Under the pieces are notes generated by a model. That model was not told the origin of the DNA, ran no database searches, and was given only the letters and a program-made list of their open reading frames with translations. DNA of 63,327 nucleotides from an uncultured Pseudomonadales bacterium (GTDB taxonomy: Bacteria; Pseudomonadota; Gammaproteobacteria; Pseudomonadales; Azotimanducaceae): contig CAKZWF010000040.1 in NCBI GenBank assembly GCA_937921865.1, positions 1-63,327 of the forward strand, read 5' to 3'. Below, in pieces: positions 51,040-60,378 of the stretch. The translations under genes and the position numbers were made by a program. Positions within the stretch are counted from its first letter, which is position 1; every line of letters starts with the position of its first letter.

Positions 51040-52812
51040 GTGGACGTTAAACTGCTGACCTATCTGTTTGTTGGTCTGAGCTTCACGCTCTACATCGGCA
51101 TCGCCATCTGGTCCCGGGCTGCGTCCACCAAAGAGTTTTATGTCGCCGGTGGCCACGTTCACCCGATTGCCAACGGCATGGCAACGGCTGCCGACTGGAT
51201 GAGCGCAGCTTCGTTCATGGGCATGGCCGGGATCGTCGCGTTCATGGGTTATGACGGCACGGTCTATCTGATGGGCTGGACGGGCGGCTACGTGCTGCTG
51301 GCGATTCTGCTCGCACCCTACCTGCGGAAATTCGGCCAGTTCACGGTTCCGGATTTTATTGGTGCCCGCTACTACTCGAATACCGCCAGGGTGGTCGCGG
51401 TGATCTGCCTGATCGTGGTGTCGTTCACCTATGTCGCCGGACAGATGCGCGGTGTCGGCATCGTATTCTCCCAGTTTCTCGACGTCGACATCACCCTTGG
51501 TGTGATCATCGGCATGGCCGTGGTTTTCATGTATGCGGTACTCGGCGGAATGAAAGGCATAACCTATACCCAGGTCGCTCAATACTGCGTACTGATTTTC
51601 GCCTACCTGGTTCCCGCCATATTCATTTCGATCATGATCACCGGCATCCCGGTTCCGCAGATCGGACTCGGCGCCGACGTGATCGGCAGCTCGGGAGTCT
51701 CCGTGCTTGAAAAACTCGACGCGACACTCGTGGATCTTGGTTTCGCGCCGTATACCAACGGCACTAAAAGCCCCACCGACGTATTCGCTATTACCCTGGC
51801 GCTGATGATCGGCACCGCCGGTCTGCCGCATGTGATCGTGCGCTTTTTCACCGTTCCGAACGTCGCTGATGCGAGAAAGTCTGCCGGTTACGCTCTGCTG
51901 TTCATCGCCCTGCTCTACACCACGGCTCCGGCTGTGGGAGCTTTTGCGCGCCTGAACATTGTCGACACGGTGCATGACACCCAGTACACCCAGATGGCCG
52001 GCTGGTTTAAAAGCTGGGAAAGGATCGGCTTGATCGGCTGGCTGGACAAGAACCAAGACGGTGCCATTCAATACGCGCCGGGTGCACCTTTCGAAGGCGC
52101 ACCCGCTTACGGCGTCAACCTCGGGCCCCAGGGCCAGCGTCTGGTCACCAACCCCCCTACAGCAAATGCCAACGAAGTTTATCTCGACCGGGACATCATC
52201 GTGCTGGCCAATCCCGAGATCGCCAATCTGCCAGCCTGGGTCATCGCGCTGGTGGCTGCAGGTGGTCTTGCGGCGGCCCTGTCGACCGCGGCCGGACTGC
52301 TGCTGGTCATCTCCACCTCGGTGTCTCACGATCTGATCAAACAGACTTTCGCACACGGCATCAGTGAGCGTCAGGAGCTGCTTTACGCGCGCTTCGCTGC
52401 GGCCGCTGCAATCTGCGTTGCCGGTTATCTGGGCATCAACCCGCCCGACTTCGTTGCACCCGTGGTGGCTTTTGCTTTCGGCCTGGCAGCAGCTTCCCTG
52501 TTTCCAGCAATTCTGATGGGCATCTTCTCGGTGCGCATGAACAAAGAAGGCGCAATCAGCGGCATGATCGTCGGTCTGCTTTTCACTTTCGTCTATATCG
52601 GCTATTTCAAGTTCATCGCCCCGGAGCTGAACAGCCCGGAGCACTGGCTGTTCGGCATATCGCCTGAAGGCATTGGCAGCATTGGTGCGGTCCTGAATTT
52701 TTCCGTTGCACTACTTGTCAGCCTGGCATTCCCGCGCCCACCACAATCTGTTGTGGATCTGGTGCACCACATCCGAGTCCCGCGAGGCGCGGCGACTCCA
52801 CAGGAACACTGA
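51040..52812 (+). CDS. Sodium:solute symporter (VC_2705/ActP-like)
   Basis: This is a 590-residue secondary carrier of the SSS family with about 13 membrane helices. The GTG at 51040 follows the GAGG of the DUF4212 gene end. The sequence WSRAASTKEFYVAGGHVHPIANG (about 24-46) and GRYYS-like ARYYSNTARVVAVICL give the SSS signature. A central insert contains D336-x-N338-x-D340-G341, an EF-hand-like loop that may bind calcium, followed by a polar segment. The family includes acetate and other monocarboxylate carriers (ActP). The partner small subunit precedes it by two bases, and a MaoC hydratase starts two bases after its stop. Substrate not proven; short carboxylates are plausible. Confidence 0.92.
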   Translation: MDVKLLTYLFVGLSFTLYIGIAIWSRAASTKEFYVAGGHVHPIANGMATAADWMSAASFMGMAGIVAFMGYDGTVYLMGWTGGYVLLAILLAPYLRKFGQFTVPDFIGARYYSNTARVVAVICLIVVSFTYVAGQMRGVGIVFSQFLDVDITLGVIIGMAVVFMYAVLGGMKGITYTQVAQYCVLIFAYLVPAIFISIMITGIPVPQIGLGADVIGSSGVSVLEKLDATLVDLGFAPYTNGTKSPTDVFAITLALMIGTAGLPHVIVRFFTVPNVADARKSAGYALLFIALLYTTAPAVGAFARLNIVDTVHDTQYTQMAGWFKSWERIGLIGWLDKNQDGAIQYAPGAPFEGAPAYGVNLGPQGQRLVTNPPTANANEVYLDRDIIVLANPEIANLPAWVIALVAAGGLAAALSTAAGLLLVISTSVSHDLIKQTFAHGISERQELLYARFAAAAAICVAGYLGINPPDFVAPVVAFAFGLAAASLFPAILMGIFSVRMNKEGAISGMIVGLLFTFVYIGYFKFIAPELNSPEHWLFGISPEGIGSIGAVLNFSVALLVSLAFPRPPQSVVDLVHHIRVPRGAATPQEH

Positions 52813-52814
52813 AG

Positions 52815-53276
52815 ATGAAAGATTTGAGCAACCTGAAAGCCCTGGTCGGTCACGAGGTCGGCGTCAGCGACTGGATCACCGTGGACCAGGAGAGCATCAA
52901 TGCTCACGCGGCCAACACCGAAGACGACCTGTGGATCCACACCGATCCCGAACGAGCCGCGGCCGAGACACCCTTCAACGGCAGCATTGCCCAGGGATTT
53001 CTGGTGCTATCCCATCTGACTAATATGGCCCGGTCCATATCGCTGCCGCTGGAAGATGTGAACTACCAGCTCAATTACGGCTTCGATCGAGTGAGAATGG
53101 TTCAGCCGGTACCGGTGGACAGCCGGATACGCGGCCGCTTCGAGCTCAATCGGGTGGAACCTAAAGGTCATCACGGCCTGCTTGTGCATCTCGATGTATC
53201 CATCGAGATCGAAGGTGACGATATCGCCCCCGCAGTGGTCGCTGAGTGGGTTGCCTATCTGCGGATCAACGACTGA
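52815..53276 (+). CDS. MaoC family dehydratase (paralogue of 47744-48241)
   Basis: This 153-residue hot-dog fold protein carries ITVDQESINAHAANTEDDLWIHTDPERA (about 18-45), containing the catalytic-type His and Asp environment, then GSIAQGFLVLSHLTNM. The later YQLNYGFDRVRMVQPVPV repeats the motif of the other MaoC protein in the window. It lies two bases after the symporter stop, so it is in the same transcript as a carboxylate carrier. That suggests the imported compound becomes a CoA ester that is hydrated. The direct substrate is unknown. Confidence 0.9.
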   Translation: MKDLSNLKALVGHEVGVSDWITVDQESINAHAANTEDDLWIHTDPERAAAETPFNGSIAQGFLVLSHLTNMARSISLPLEDVNYQLNYGFDRVRMVQPVPVDSRIRGRFELNRVEPKGHHGLLVHLDVSIEIEGDDIAPAVVAEWVAYLRIND

Positions 53277-53301
53277 TCAGAGCACAGCTCAGGCTCATCG
53301 A

Positions 53302-54189
53302 TCAGATGGAGGCACCAGCCAGCAACCAGGCCAGCGCCACAATAGAAAGCGCGGCCAACCCACACCAGAGCTGCTGTTGCTGGTTAATTTCATCGAGACG
53401 GAACTCCGCGGCCAGCCAGCCGAAGCCCAACCCCGCGGCAAAACCAGTGAAGTGTGCAATCACGTCAGTATTCTCTCCACCTACACCGGTAAATGAGAGC
53501 ATCGCTATCCCGGCGAAGATCGGCGCCAGAGAGCGACGCAGCCCCCGGCCTTTGAAGTAACCGCGTCGATAAACGAATGCACCACCAATGGCCAGCGCAG
53601 CAAATGTCGCGGTGGAAGCACCAATGGAGCGGAATTCATCCGGTCGCAGCCAGGCGTTGAGCAGGTTGCCCACCGTGCCGGCAAGCAGAATCAACAGCCA
53701 GCCCAGCCCGGAGCCGAGGTAGCGCCCGACAAACAGGCCAAACAGCGCGCCAAAAACCGAGTTGCCGAGAATATGAGCAATATCACCGTGCAGCGTCAGC
53801 GCAGTGATTGCCCGCCACCACTCACCCGAAGCAACTGCTCCGGCTTCATTGCGGCCAATCGCCAGCCACTGCCAGCCGAACGCCTGTTCAGACTGCAATG
53901 CAGGAATCATCCAGATAACCGCGATAAAGCCGAGCACGCCAGGCCAGCCACTGTCGATAGAACGCACCAGCATCGGATGAACATCCGCGGCCCGATTTTC
54001 TAAAGAGTACTGCTCGAGTTGCCGTACTGCCTCTGAGGCTTGTTCGGGGCGCACCACCAGCCGCCAGTCGAATGCATCATGTTCAACGCGGTTTTCGATG
54101 TCCATCGCCGTCAGCACCAGACTCGCTTCTGCCAGCGAACGGCGTGTGAGGCCCCTGCGTACCGGTCGCCAATCTACAAGATGGGTCAT
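53302..54189 (-). CDS. Rhomboid family intramembrane serine protease
   Basis: This 295-residue protein has an N-terminal soluble part (1-85) and about six membrane helices. GEWWRAITALTLHGDIAHILGNSVFG (122-147) contains the conserved WR and HILGN. The catalytic dyad is S192 in SIGASTATFAAL and H246 in DVIAHFTGFAAGLGFG. These fit the S-H dyad of rhomboids, with GxSx in the form G-A-S-T. Natural substrates cannot be read. The gene is convergent with the MaoC gene and divergent from the monooxygenase at 54310, with 120 bases between. Confidence 0.93.
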   Translation of the reverse strand: MTHLVDWRPVRRGLTRRSLAEASLVLTAMDIENRVEHDAFDWRLVVRPEQASEAVRQLEQYSLENRAADVHPMLVRSIDSGWPGVLGFIAVIWMIPALQSEQAFGWQWLAIGRNEAGAVASGEWWRAITALTLHGDIAHILGNSVFGALFGLFVGRYLGSGLGWLLILLAGTVGNLLNAWLRPDEFRSIGASTATFAALAIGGAFVYRRGYFKGRGLRRSLAPIFAGIAMLSFTGVGGENTDVIAHFTGFAAGLGFGWLAAEFRLDEINQQQQLWCGLAALSIVALAWLLAGASI

Positions 54190-54309
54190 CAGCAGATCTT
54201 ACGGCAGGAGGAGGTTCGAAACACAGGCATCGGTGTATCAGTTAGTCGCAGCCGGGCTATCATGCAGGCATCGTTCGCCTAGAGTCCGTGCTCGCAAAGG
54301 GGAGTCTGT

Positions 54310-55521
54310 ATGAGCCAGGTAATCGTTGTTGGCGCCGGACCCGCAGGTGCCAGTCTCGCCTACCTGTTGTCCCGTTCGGGAATCAACACCACTTTGATTG
54401 AGCGCCGCCAGGATTTTAGCAGGGAATTTCGCGGCGAGGTTCTTATGCCCAGTGGCATTGACGCTCTCCAGCAGATGGGTCTTAATTCGCTACTCGACTC
54501 TATCCCGGCAAATCCACTATCGACCGTCGCCGTGTATATGAACGGTCGACTACTGTTCAGTGAAGCGCTTCCTGCAGCCGCATTCAACAATCAGCTGCCG
54601 TTGGCAGTTTCCCAACCTGCACTTCTCGAAGGAATCGTCGGTCTTGCAGACGCCAGCCCGCATTTCACCTTCAGGCGCGGAGCTACCATCAGCAAAGTGA
54701 TTGTCGAAGCTGGACGGGTATGCGGAGTCAATCTACGCCGCGAGGCCAGCGATGAATCACTACGCGCGGATCTGGTCATCGGTGCAGATGGCCGTAACTC
54801 GGCCATCCGCCGGCATCTGAACCTGGAGCCCCAACATGCCAGCCCGCCGATGGATATTGTCTGGTGCAAGGTTCCCTGCCCGGAAGGCTTCCAGGGTGCA
54901 CGCGCCTATCTCGGCCGAGGTCATCTGTTAATCGCCTACCATACGTGGGATGGCTCGTTGCAGTTGGGCTGGGCAATACTCAAAGGCACCTTCGGCGAGC
55001 TGCGTGAGGGCGGTATCGAACGGTGGGTGAACGAAATGGCCAATCACGTCTCAGAGGATCTGGCCACCCACTTGCGTCAACACAGCAACTCCGCGGCCAG
55101 ACCTTTCCTCCTCGATACCGTCTCGGATCGGGTAACCCGGTGGAGCGCGCCCGGCGCGCTGCTCATCGGCGATGCTGCCCACACTATGTCCCCGGTCGCG
55201 GCACAGGGCGTAAACATCGCTCTCAGAGACGCTATTGTTGCGGCCAACAGACTGGTTCCGGTACTGTCCTGCGATGCCCCTGATCCGGTTACGCTCGACA
55301 ACGCACTTGCCGCGATCGAAGCAGAACGACTGCCCGAGGTTACCGCGATCCAGAACCTCCAGGACCAACCTCCTAAGGTTGTGCTGTCACGAGCCTGGTG
55401 GGGTGAACCGGTCCGCCAGATTGCCGGTCAGCTGTTAAAGCAACCGGCGCTAAGATCGCGCGCACTGCCAAAACTCTCAGTATTTCCGTTTGGCGTGACA
55501 CAGGTTCATCTGAACGTCTGA
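54310..55521 (+). CDS. FAD-dependent aromatic hydroxylase-like monooxygenase
   Basis: This 403-residue class A flavoprotein has the FAD motif GAGPAGASLAY at 8-18. GADGRNSAIRRHL, the DG fingerprint, is around 156-168. LIGDAAHTMSPVAAQGVNIALRDA, the GD motif, is around 286-309. It lacks the thioredoxin-like C-terminus of the MhpA branch and is nearer to PHBH, salicylate hydroxylase or UbiH-like enzymes. The ATG at 54310 follows a GGGG-rich stretch and is the only good start. It stands alone with no other aromatic gene nearby, so it may act on a quinone-type or specialised metabolite substrate. Confidence 0.9.
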   Translation: MSQVIVVGAGPAGASLAYLLSRSGINTTLIERRQDFSREFRGEVLMPSGIDALQQMGLNSLLDSIPANPLSTVAVYMNGRLLFSEALPAAAFNNQLPLAVSQPALLEGIVGLADASPHFTFRRGATISKVIVEAGRVCGVNLRREASDESLRADLVIGADGRNSAIRRHLNLEPQHASPPMDIVWCKVPCPEGFQGARAYLGRGHLLIAYHTWDGSLQLGWAILKGTFGELREGGIERWVNEMANHVSEDLATHLRQHSNSAARPFLLDTVSDRVTRWSAPGALLIGDAAHTMSPVAAQGVNIALRDAIVAANRLVPVLSCDAPDPVTLDNALAAIEAERLPEVTAIQNLQDQPPKVVLSRAWWGEPVRQIAGQLLKQPALRSRALPKLSVFPFGVTQVHLNV

Positions 55522-55547
55522 GTCACGGAAACTCTGCGGTACCGGAC

Positions 55548-55949
55548 TCAACGCGGATCGAGACGAACAAAATACCTGGGTGGAAACCCGGTCAGAATCC
55601 GAAAACCTAAACCCAGCGGATTGTCAGCATCAACGCGATCATGTTCCGCGCCAGTCACCGGCACAGCCACGTAATCCAGAGTTTCGTCGGCAAATGTCAC
55701 CTGCATCTCGGGATTCGCCAGCGCGTGGCGGTACCAGGCTCTGGGCCAATGATTGGCCGCAACATACAGCTGGCCGTTACTTTCCAGGCGCGCAACGACA
55801 CGCGGATTAGCGACCCCTTCCGGGCTGGTGGTAACAATCACCTGAGTTGACTGGTTGGCCGGCTGGTAGTAACCAAGCAGGGATTCGAACAAGACAACTA
55901 TGCCCACGTATACCAGCAATAGAATGATGATGATTTTTACGGCTTTCAC
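55548..55949 (-). CDS. Membrane-anchored nitroreductase/quinone reductase-family (DUF385-like) protein, GTG start
   Basis: This 133-residue protein has an N-terminal membrane segment (about 4-22) and a split-barrel domain. The domain shows PRVVARLESNGQLYVAANHWPRAWYRHALANP, similar to the deazaflavin-dependent/PNPOx-like nitroreductase family. Its F420-binding residues are not obvious, so cofactor use is uncertain. I chose the GTG at 55949 because GGAGGG lies nine bases upstream; an ATG at 55991 would add a polar leader before the hydrophobic segment. It is convergent with the monooxygenase at 54310 and follows the lipoprotein gene on the same strand, at a 72-base distance. Confidence 0.75.
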   Translation of the reverse strand: MKAVKIIIILLLVYVGIVVLFESLLGYYQPANQSTQVIVTTSPEGVANPRVVARLESNGQLYVAANHWPRAWYRHALANPEMQVTFADETLDYVAVPVTGAEHDRVDADNPLGLGFRILTGFPPRYFVRLDPR

Positions 55950-56021
55950 GACGTTTCTCCCTCCAGAGCTTGCAACCGGCACATCATACACGTCGTCCTG
56001 AGTTGGGTAAGAGGCTGCAGA

Positions 56022-56855
56022 CTACGGATTTACAAAGGTGAATCTGCCGAGGTATTGCTCAAGTTCATACAGACCCCGGGTGCGCTTCAGATTCGGGGTC
56101 AGGTCGTACCACCAGGTGTAGTTGGCGGCTACGCCACCTGGCAGCGGCACCGGCAGAAAGAAGTTCTTCAGCTCCTTATCGGTCAGCACGCAGCGGCTGA
56201 ACTCGCCCATCTCGTCTTCAATGCACACCCGATAACCACCGCGCCGAGCATTGTCCGGGACATTGTTGATATCCATACGCACCCGCCGTTCGACGCCATC
56301 TTCTTTCACATACATATAGTTGCTGCTGGTCACAGACTTATCGATGACGACTTCTGCGGAGCGCGCACCCCGAGCATCCTCAAACAGTCGCACCAGCATG
56401 TGATGACTGCTGGTTGGCCGCAGCCGTCCGGCGCACAGGCGATTGTCGATGTTCAATGCAAACCGCGCCGTGTAGCGTTGATCAGGGAGTGTGCTATCAC
56501 GGGTCAAAGCTTCCAGTTTGCCGATCTGCGTACCGCAGCCGCGTCCGAGCAGGTCCAGCGGGGCACTGTCAGCGGGGCTGCGGTAGAAGTTGGCGCGAAG
56601 CTCACCGTCCGGATTGGACAGCCGCAGGATGATGTCGACGAGCGGATTGTCTGCTTCCGGGCAATCACTCTGCTGTGGCGGGCAGGAATTCAGATCGTCA
56701 TCACGCTGCGGCGATAGCGCCGTGGCGAAGCTGCCTTCGTAGTCTCCGGTGAACGCATTCGATCCACCAGCACCGCCGGAAACACCGCTGCCAGCACAAC
56801 CACCAAGCGTGGTCAGTATGCCGGTCAGCAGCAGCGATCCGAGCTGAGCTTTCAT
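56022..56855 (-). CDS. Hypothetical lipoprotein
   Basis: This 277-residue protein has a lipoprotein signal: a hydrophobic stretch (about 6-17) and lipobox LGGC with C20, then a Gly/Ser-rich linker. The mature part is mixed alpha/beta with four or more Cys ([40 protein letters not shown]) that may form disulfides. A WWYDL motif lies near the end. I do not recognise a family. Its start overlaps the malate synthase stop by four bases (ATGA), an odd pairing that suggests recent adjacency or a true operon. Likely an outer-membrane lipoprotein facing the periplasm. Confidence 0.8.
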   Translation of the reverse strand: MKAQLGSLLLTGILTTLGGCAGSGVSGGAGGSNAFTGDYEGSFATALSPQRDDDLNSCPPQQSDCPEADNPLVDIILRLSNPDGELRANFYRSPADSAPLDLLGRGCGTQIGKLEALTRDSTLPDQRYTARFALNIDNRLCAGRLRPTSSHHMLVRLFEDARGARSAEVVIDKSVTSSNYMYVKEDGVERRVRMDINNVPDNARRGGYRVCIEDEMGEFSRCVLTDKELKNFFLPVPLPGGVAANYTWWYDLTPNLKRTRGLYELEQYLGRFTFVNP

Positions 56856-59047
56856 CTGCCCGCTTTGGTTTTGGCTTCCCGGCGTCGTGCGTGCAGCACC
56901 GGCTCGGTGTAGCCACTGGGTTGCTCTTTACCTTTGAACACCAGATCACAGGCAGCCTGAAAAGCCACGCTGTTTTCGAAGTCAGGCGCCATCGGCTGAT
57001 AGGCTGAGTCGCCGGCATTCTGCCCATCGACCACCGCAGCCATCCGCTGCATCGTCTCGAGCACCTGTGCTTCGGAACAGATGCCGTGATGCAGCCAGTT
57101 GGCGATATGCTGACTGGAAATCCTCAAGGTTGCCCGGTCTTCCATCAGACCAACGTTGTTGATATCCGGTACCTTCGAACAACCCACGCCCTGATCAATC
57201 CAGCGCACTACATAGCCAAGGATGCCCTGGGCGTTGTTATCGAGCTCCTGCTGAACTTCCTCGGCACCCAGGTTACGACCGCCAAGAAGCGGGATCTGGA
57301 GAATGTCGTCGACGCTGGCCGGTGGTCGTTTGCTGAGTTCCGCCTGGCGATCGGCAACACTGACCTGGTGATAGTGCAACGCGTGCAGCGTGGCGGCGGT
57401 CGGAGACGGTACCCAGGCAGTATTTGCGCCCGCCAGCGGGTGACCGATTTTGACCTCGAGCATTTCTTTCATCTCATCGGGTTTCGCCCACATGCCTTTG
57501 CCGATCTGAGCAACACCCCGGAAACCGGCAGCGAGGCCCGCGTCCACGTTGGCATCCTCATACGCCTGAATCCAGACTTCGGCCTTGATGTCGTCTTTGG
57601 GCAGAAAGGCGCCCGCCTGCATGGAGGTGTGAATTTCATCACCGGTGCGATCAAGAAAGCCGGTGTTGATGAACACCACCCGATCTTTGGCGACCTCGAT
57701 ACAGGCCCGCAGGTTGACCGTGGTACGCCGCTCTTCGTCCATGATGCCCACTTTCAGCGTGTTCTCGGGCAAGCCCAGCATGGCTTCAACCCGACCGAAG
57801 AGCGTGCAGGTCAGTGCGACTTCTTCCGGGCCGTGCATCTTGGGTTTAACAATATAGACACTGCCGGTGCGGGAATTACGCACAACACCGTTGTGTTGAA
57901 GATCGTGCATGGCCGCAAGGCTGGTCACTGCCGCATCCAGGAACCCTTCGGGAATCTCCTGGCCATCGGCACCCAGCACCGCATCGGTGGTCATCAGATG
58001 GCCGACGTTGCGCACCAGCATCAGACTTCGACCGTGCATGACCAGTCGCTGACCGTCTGCGCCCGTATACTCCCGATCTTCCTGCAGGCGCCGAACCAGG
58101 GTCTGGCCGCCTTTTTCGAATCGCTCTTCCAAGTCCCCTTTCATCAGACCCAGCCAGTTGCCGTAGACGACACACTTATCTTCTGCGTCGACAGCCGCGA
58201 CCGAATCTTCACAGTCCTGAATTGTGGTGACCGCACTCTCCATGAGGACATCTTTGACACCAGCGGGATGGGCAGCGCCGACCGGGTGCTGCGGGTCAAT
58301 CTGAATCTCAAGGTGCAGACCATTGTTGCGCAGCAGAATGGCGCTCGGTGACTCTTCACCTACGAAACCCACAAACTGCTCAGGATCCACCAGTCCGGTG
58401 TTGCCGCCATTGGCAAGTACAGCCCTGAGCTGGCGCCGTCCGGATTCTCCTTCACCAATGCCATAAGCCACTACGTCTGTGTGGCTGGCATCGACCAGAG
58501 GCACCGTGGCGTCCAGAACTTCTGCTGCCTTGGCAACCACCAGTTCGCCTCGAGCCGGGTTGTAGCTGCTGCCTTTTTCGCGACCGGGGGTTTCTGCAAA
58601 GATATCGGTGCCGTAGAAAGCGTCGTACAGACTGCCCCATCGAGCGTTGGCAGCGTTCAATGCAAACCGGGCATTCATCACCGGAACGACCAGCTGTGGT
58701 CCTGCCAGCCTGGCAATCTCGTCGTCTACATTCTGAGTGGTGATGGTGAACGGGCCGGGTTCTTCAACCAGATAGCCGATGTCAGTGAGAAACGCTTTGT
58801 ATTCGGCTGCATCCAGAGGCTGACCTTTGCGCGCCAGATGCCAGTCATCGATCTGCGCCTGGAGTTCGTCCCGCTTGGCCAGCAGAGCGCGGTTTTCCGG
58901 CACCAGATCAGCCAGCAGCTGGGCAAAACCCTGCCAGAAAGCGTCCAGTTCCACCCCGGTACCCGGCAGGACCTGCTCCGCAATCAATGTATCCAGCTGT
59001 TGTGCAACCTGCAGTCCGCTGCGTTCTACTCTTTGGCTAACAGTCAT
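56852..59047 (-). CDS. glcB: Malate synthase G
   Basis: This 731-residue single-chain malate synthase makes malate from glyoxylate and acetyl-CoA. The family's conserved blocks are present: [21 protein letters not shown] (around 267-287, with acidic active-site residues), [15 protein letters not shown], then [15 protein letters not shown] and [13 protein letters not shown] with the metal-binding glutamate. ARRWIDQ-like [18 protein letters not shown] and [21 protein letters not shown] come near the C-terminus. Length is that of the G isoform (about 723). No isocitrate lyase gene is in the window. Its ATG is 48 bases from the end of the Rieske gene, on the same strand, and its stop overlaps the lipoprotein start. 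Confidence 0.97.
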   Translation of the reverse strand: MTVSQRVERSGLQVAQQLDTLIAEQVLPGTGVELDAFWQGFAQLLADLVPENRALLAKRDELQAQIDDWHLARKGQPLDAAEYKAFLTDIGYLVEEPGPFTITTQNVDDEIARLAGPQLVVPVMNARFALNAANARWGSLYDAFYGTDIFAETPGREKGSSYNPARGELVVAKAAEVLDATVPLVDASHTDVVAYGIGEGESGRRQLRAVLANGGNTGLVDPEQFVGFVGEESPSAILLRNNGLHLEIQIDPQHPVGAAHPAGVKDVLMESAVTTIQDCEDSVAAVDAEDKCVVYGNWLGLMKGDLEERFEKGGQTLVRRLQEDREYTGADGQRLVMHGRSLMLVRNVGHLMTTDAVLGADGQEIPEGFLDAAVTSLAAMHDLQHNGVVRNSRTGSVYIVKPKMHGPEEVALTCTLFGRVEAMLGLPENTLKVGIMDEERRTTVNLRACIEVAKDRVVFINTGFLDRTGDEIHTSMQAGAFLPKDDIKAEVWIQAYEDANVDAGLAAGFRGVAQIGKGMWAKPDEMKEMLEVKIGHPLAGANTAWVPSPTAATLHALHYHQVSVADRQAELSKRPPASVDDILQIPLLGGRNLGAEEVQQELDNNAQGILGYVVRWIDQGVGCSKVPDINNVGLMEDRATLRISSQHIANWLHHGICSEAQVLETMQRMAAVVDGQNAGDSAYQPMAPDFENSVAFQAACDLVFKGKEQPSGYTEPVLHARRREAKTKAGR

Positions 59048-59095
59048 GAATACCCCCGAATTGCCTGAAAAAAAGCGCGTCAGTATAACCGCGGC

Positions 59096-59398
59096 TCAGG
59101 AGATCTCTACATGCACCTTGCCGGCCTCAAGCGTCACCGGATAGGTGGCGAGCGGCTCGGCTGCCGGTGCCGCCAGTGCCTGACCGGTGCGGATATCAAA
59201 ACTGGCCCGATGCAGCGGGCAGTAGAGCTGATGCCCCTCCAGGCGACCGGTGATCAGCGGTTGCCCGGCATGGCTGCAACGGCTGTCTAATGCATAGTGG
59301 CGACCCTGAACGTAGCAGATCAGCAGTTCACGCCCATCCACACGGCACACAGTCATCTCACCGTCGTCGAGCGCGGTCACGGGTATTGCTGCTGCCAT
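59096..59398 (-). CDS. Rieske [2Fe-2S] ferredoxin
   Basis: This 100-residue soluble Rieske protein has cluster ligands C41-S-H43 and C60-P-L-H63, each pair in the expected CxH-xn-CxxH arrangement. FDIRTGQALAAPA comes at the end of the cluster region. It resembles NirD or BphF/CarAc-type ferredoxins and has no membrane segment. The ATG at 59398 has AGGAGATT just upstream; the longer frame to 59491 is not supported. It diverges from a TauD/TfdA-family dioxygenase. Its electron acceptor is not evident, since 2-oxoglutarate dioxygenases do not need a ferredoxin. Confidence 0.93.
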   Translation of the reverse strand: MAAAIPVTALDDGEMTVCRVDGRELLICYVQGRHYALDSRCSHAGQPLITGRLEGHQLYCPLHRASFDIRTGQALAAPAAEPLATYPVTLEAGKVHVEIS

Positions 59399-59508
59399 CG
59401 AAAATCTCCTGTCAGGACAGCAGCATAGAAACAGACCTGTTGCGACGCAACATGGGCGCGGGGAACTGGGCGTTCGCAGCCGGACAGCCAAGCTGGTTTA
59501 ATCTCCAT

Positions 59509-60378
59509 ATGACCCTGCAGATAGTGCCCGTTTCACCCGTCCTCGGTGCCGAAGTTATCGGCGCCGATCTCACGTCGCTCAGCGACACTACCTTCGCCCG
59601 GATCAGCGCTGCCCTCACCGACCATCAGGTGCTGTTTTTCCGCGATCAGGATGAACTGCCAGCGGACGTCCAGGTTGCCTTTGCAGAACGCTTCGGACCG
59701 CTGCACGTGCATCCCGCAGCACCCACGCTGGACAGTAATCCGGCTGTATTTGTAATCCATGCGCACAAAGACTCAAAAGTCGCCAATGGCAACGGCTGGC
59801 ATACCGATGTGTCCTGTGACCTCGAACCGCCTCTCGCCACCATGCTGCAGATACATCAGCTGCCAGACACCGGCGGCGACACACTGTTTGCCAGCATGTT
59901 TGTCGCGTTCGAAACTCTGTCAGCACCGATGCAGTCTTTCCTGACAACGCTGAGCGCCAGTCATGAATCCGAACACATCTATCGCGGCCGCTACGCCGAC
60001 CGGGGCGTGGACGATCAGCAGCAGAGCTATCCGCGCGCCGATCACCCGGTCGTTCGCACCCACCCTGAATCGGGCCGCCAGGCGCTGTACGTAAACCCCA
60101 GCTTCACGACCCGCATTAATGAGCTGACCCCAGCAGAAAGCCAGGCGCTGCTGCAGTTTCTGTTCCGCCACCAGCAGCGAGCCGAATTTCAGGTGCGCTT
60201 CAACTGGACGCGCAACGCCATTGCGCTGTGGGACAATCGCGCCACTCAGCATTTTGCGCTGTGGGACTACTGGCCGGCCGAGCGCAAAGGTCACCGGGTG
60301 ACCATCAAAGGCGAGCGACCCTTTTTCAAACCCGGTCCGCTGCCCAGAATCAGAATGCGTCTTGGCGGCAGGCTATGA
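59509..60378 (+). CDS. TauD/TfdA-family 2-oxoglutarate-dependent dioxygenase
   Basis: This 289-residue non-haem iron oxygenase has the facial triad H98-T-D100 (WHTDVSC) and H248 in WDNRATQHFALWDY, with R263 in GHRVTIKG expected to bind the 2-oxoglutarate carboxylate. Length and motifs fit the TauD/TfdA family. It would oxidise an organic sulfonate, ether acid or similar compound, giving an aldehyde and sulfite or a phenol. No sulfonate transport or sulfite genes are nearby. I chose the ATG at 59509, because the family's N-terminus starts there. Its stop overlaps the lipoprotein amidohydrolase start by four bases (ATGA), so the two are coupled. Confidence 0.93.
   Translation: MTLQIVPVSPVLGAEVIGADLTSLSDTTFARISAALTDHQVLFFRDQDELPADVQVAFAERFGPLHVHPAAPTLDSNPAVFVIHAHKDSKVANGNGWHTDVSCDLEPPLATMLQIHQLPDTGGDTLFASMFVAFETLSAPMQSFLTTLSASHESEHIYRGRYADRGVDDQQQSYPRADHPVVRTHPESGRQALYVNPSFTTRINELTPAESQALLQFLFRHQQRAEFQVRFNWTRNAIALWDNRATQHFALWDYWPAERKGHRVTIKGERPFFKPGPLPRIRMRLGGRL

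Noticed and set aside
51019..52644. Long open frame of 541 codons on the minus strand
   Set aside because: It lies wholly opposite the sodium:solute symporter gene. Its translation is rich in His/Gln/Arg with no domain, typical of an antisense frame in GC-rich coding DNA.
53262..53312. Terminator between the MaoC and rhomboid genes
   Set aside because: CTGATC and GATCAG occur here as an inverted pair, but the loop is over 20 bases and no T run follows, so it is not convincing.
57086..58351. Plus-strand open frame of 421 codons
   Set aside because: Antisense to malate synthase G, which carries all family motifs. The translation is compositionally unlike a protein.
60228..60374. Longer N-terminus for the amidohydrolase from ATG 60228
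   Set aside because: It would overlap the dioxygenase gene and place 49 residues before a clear lipoprotein signal. The ATGA junction at 60375 is the natural start.
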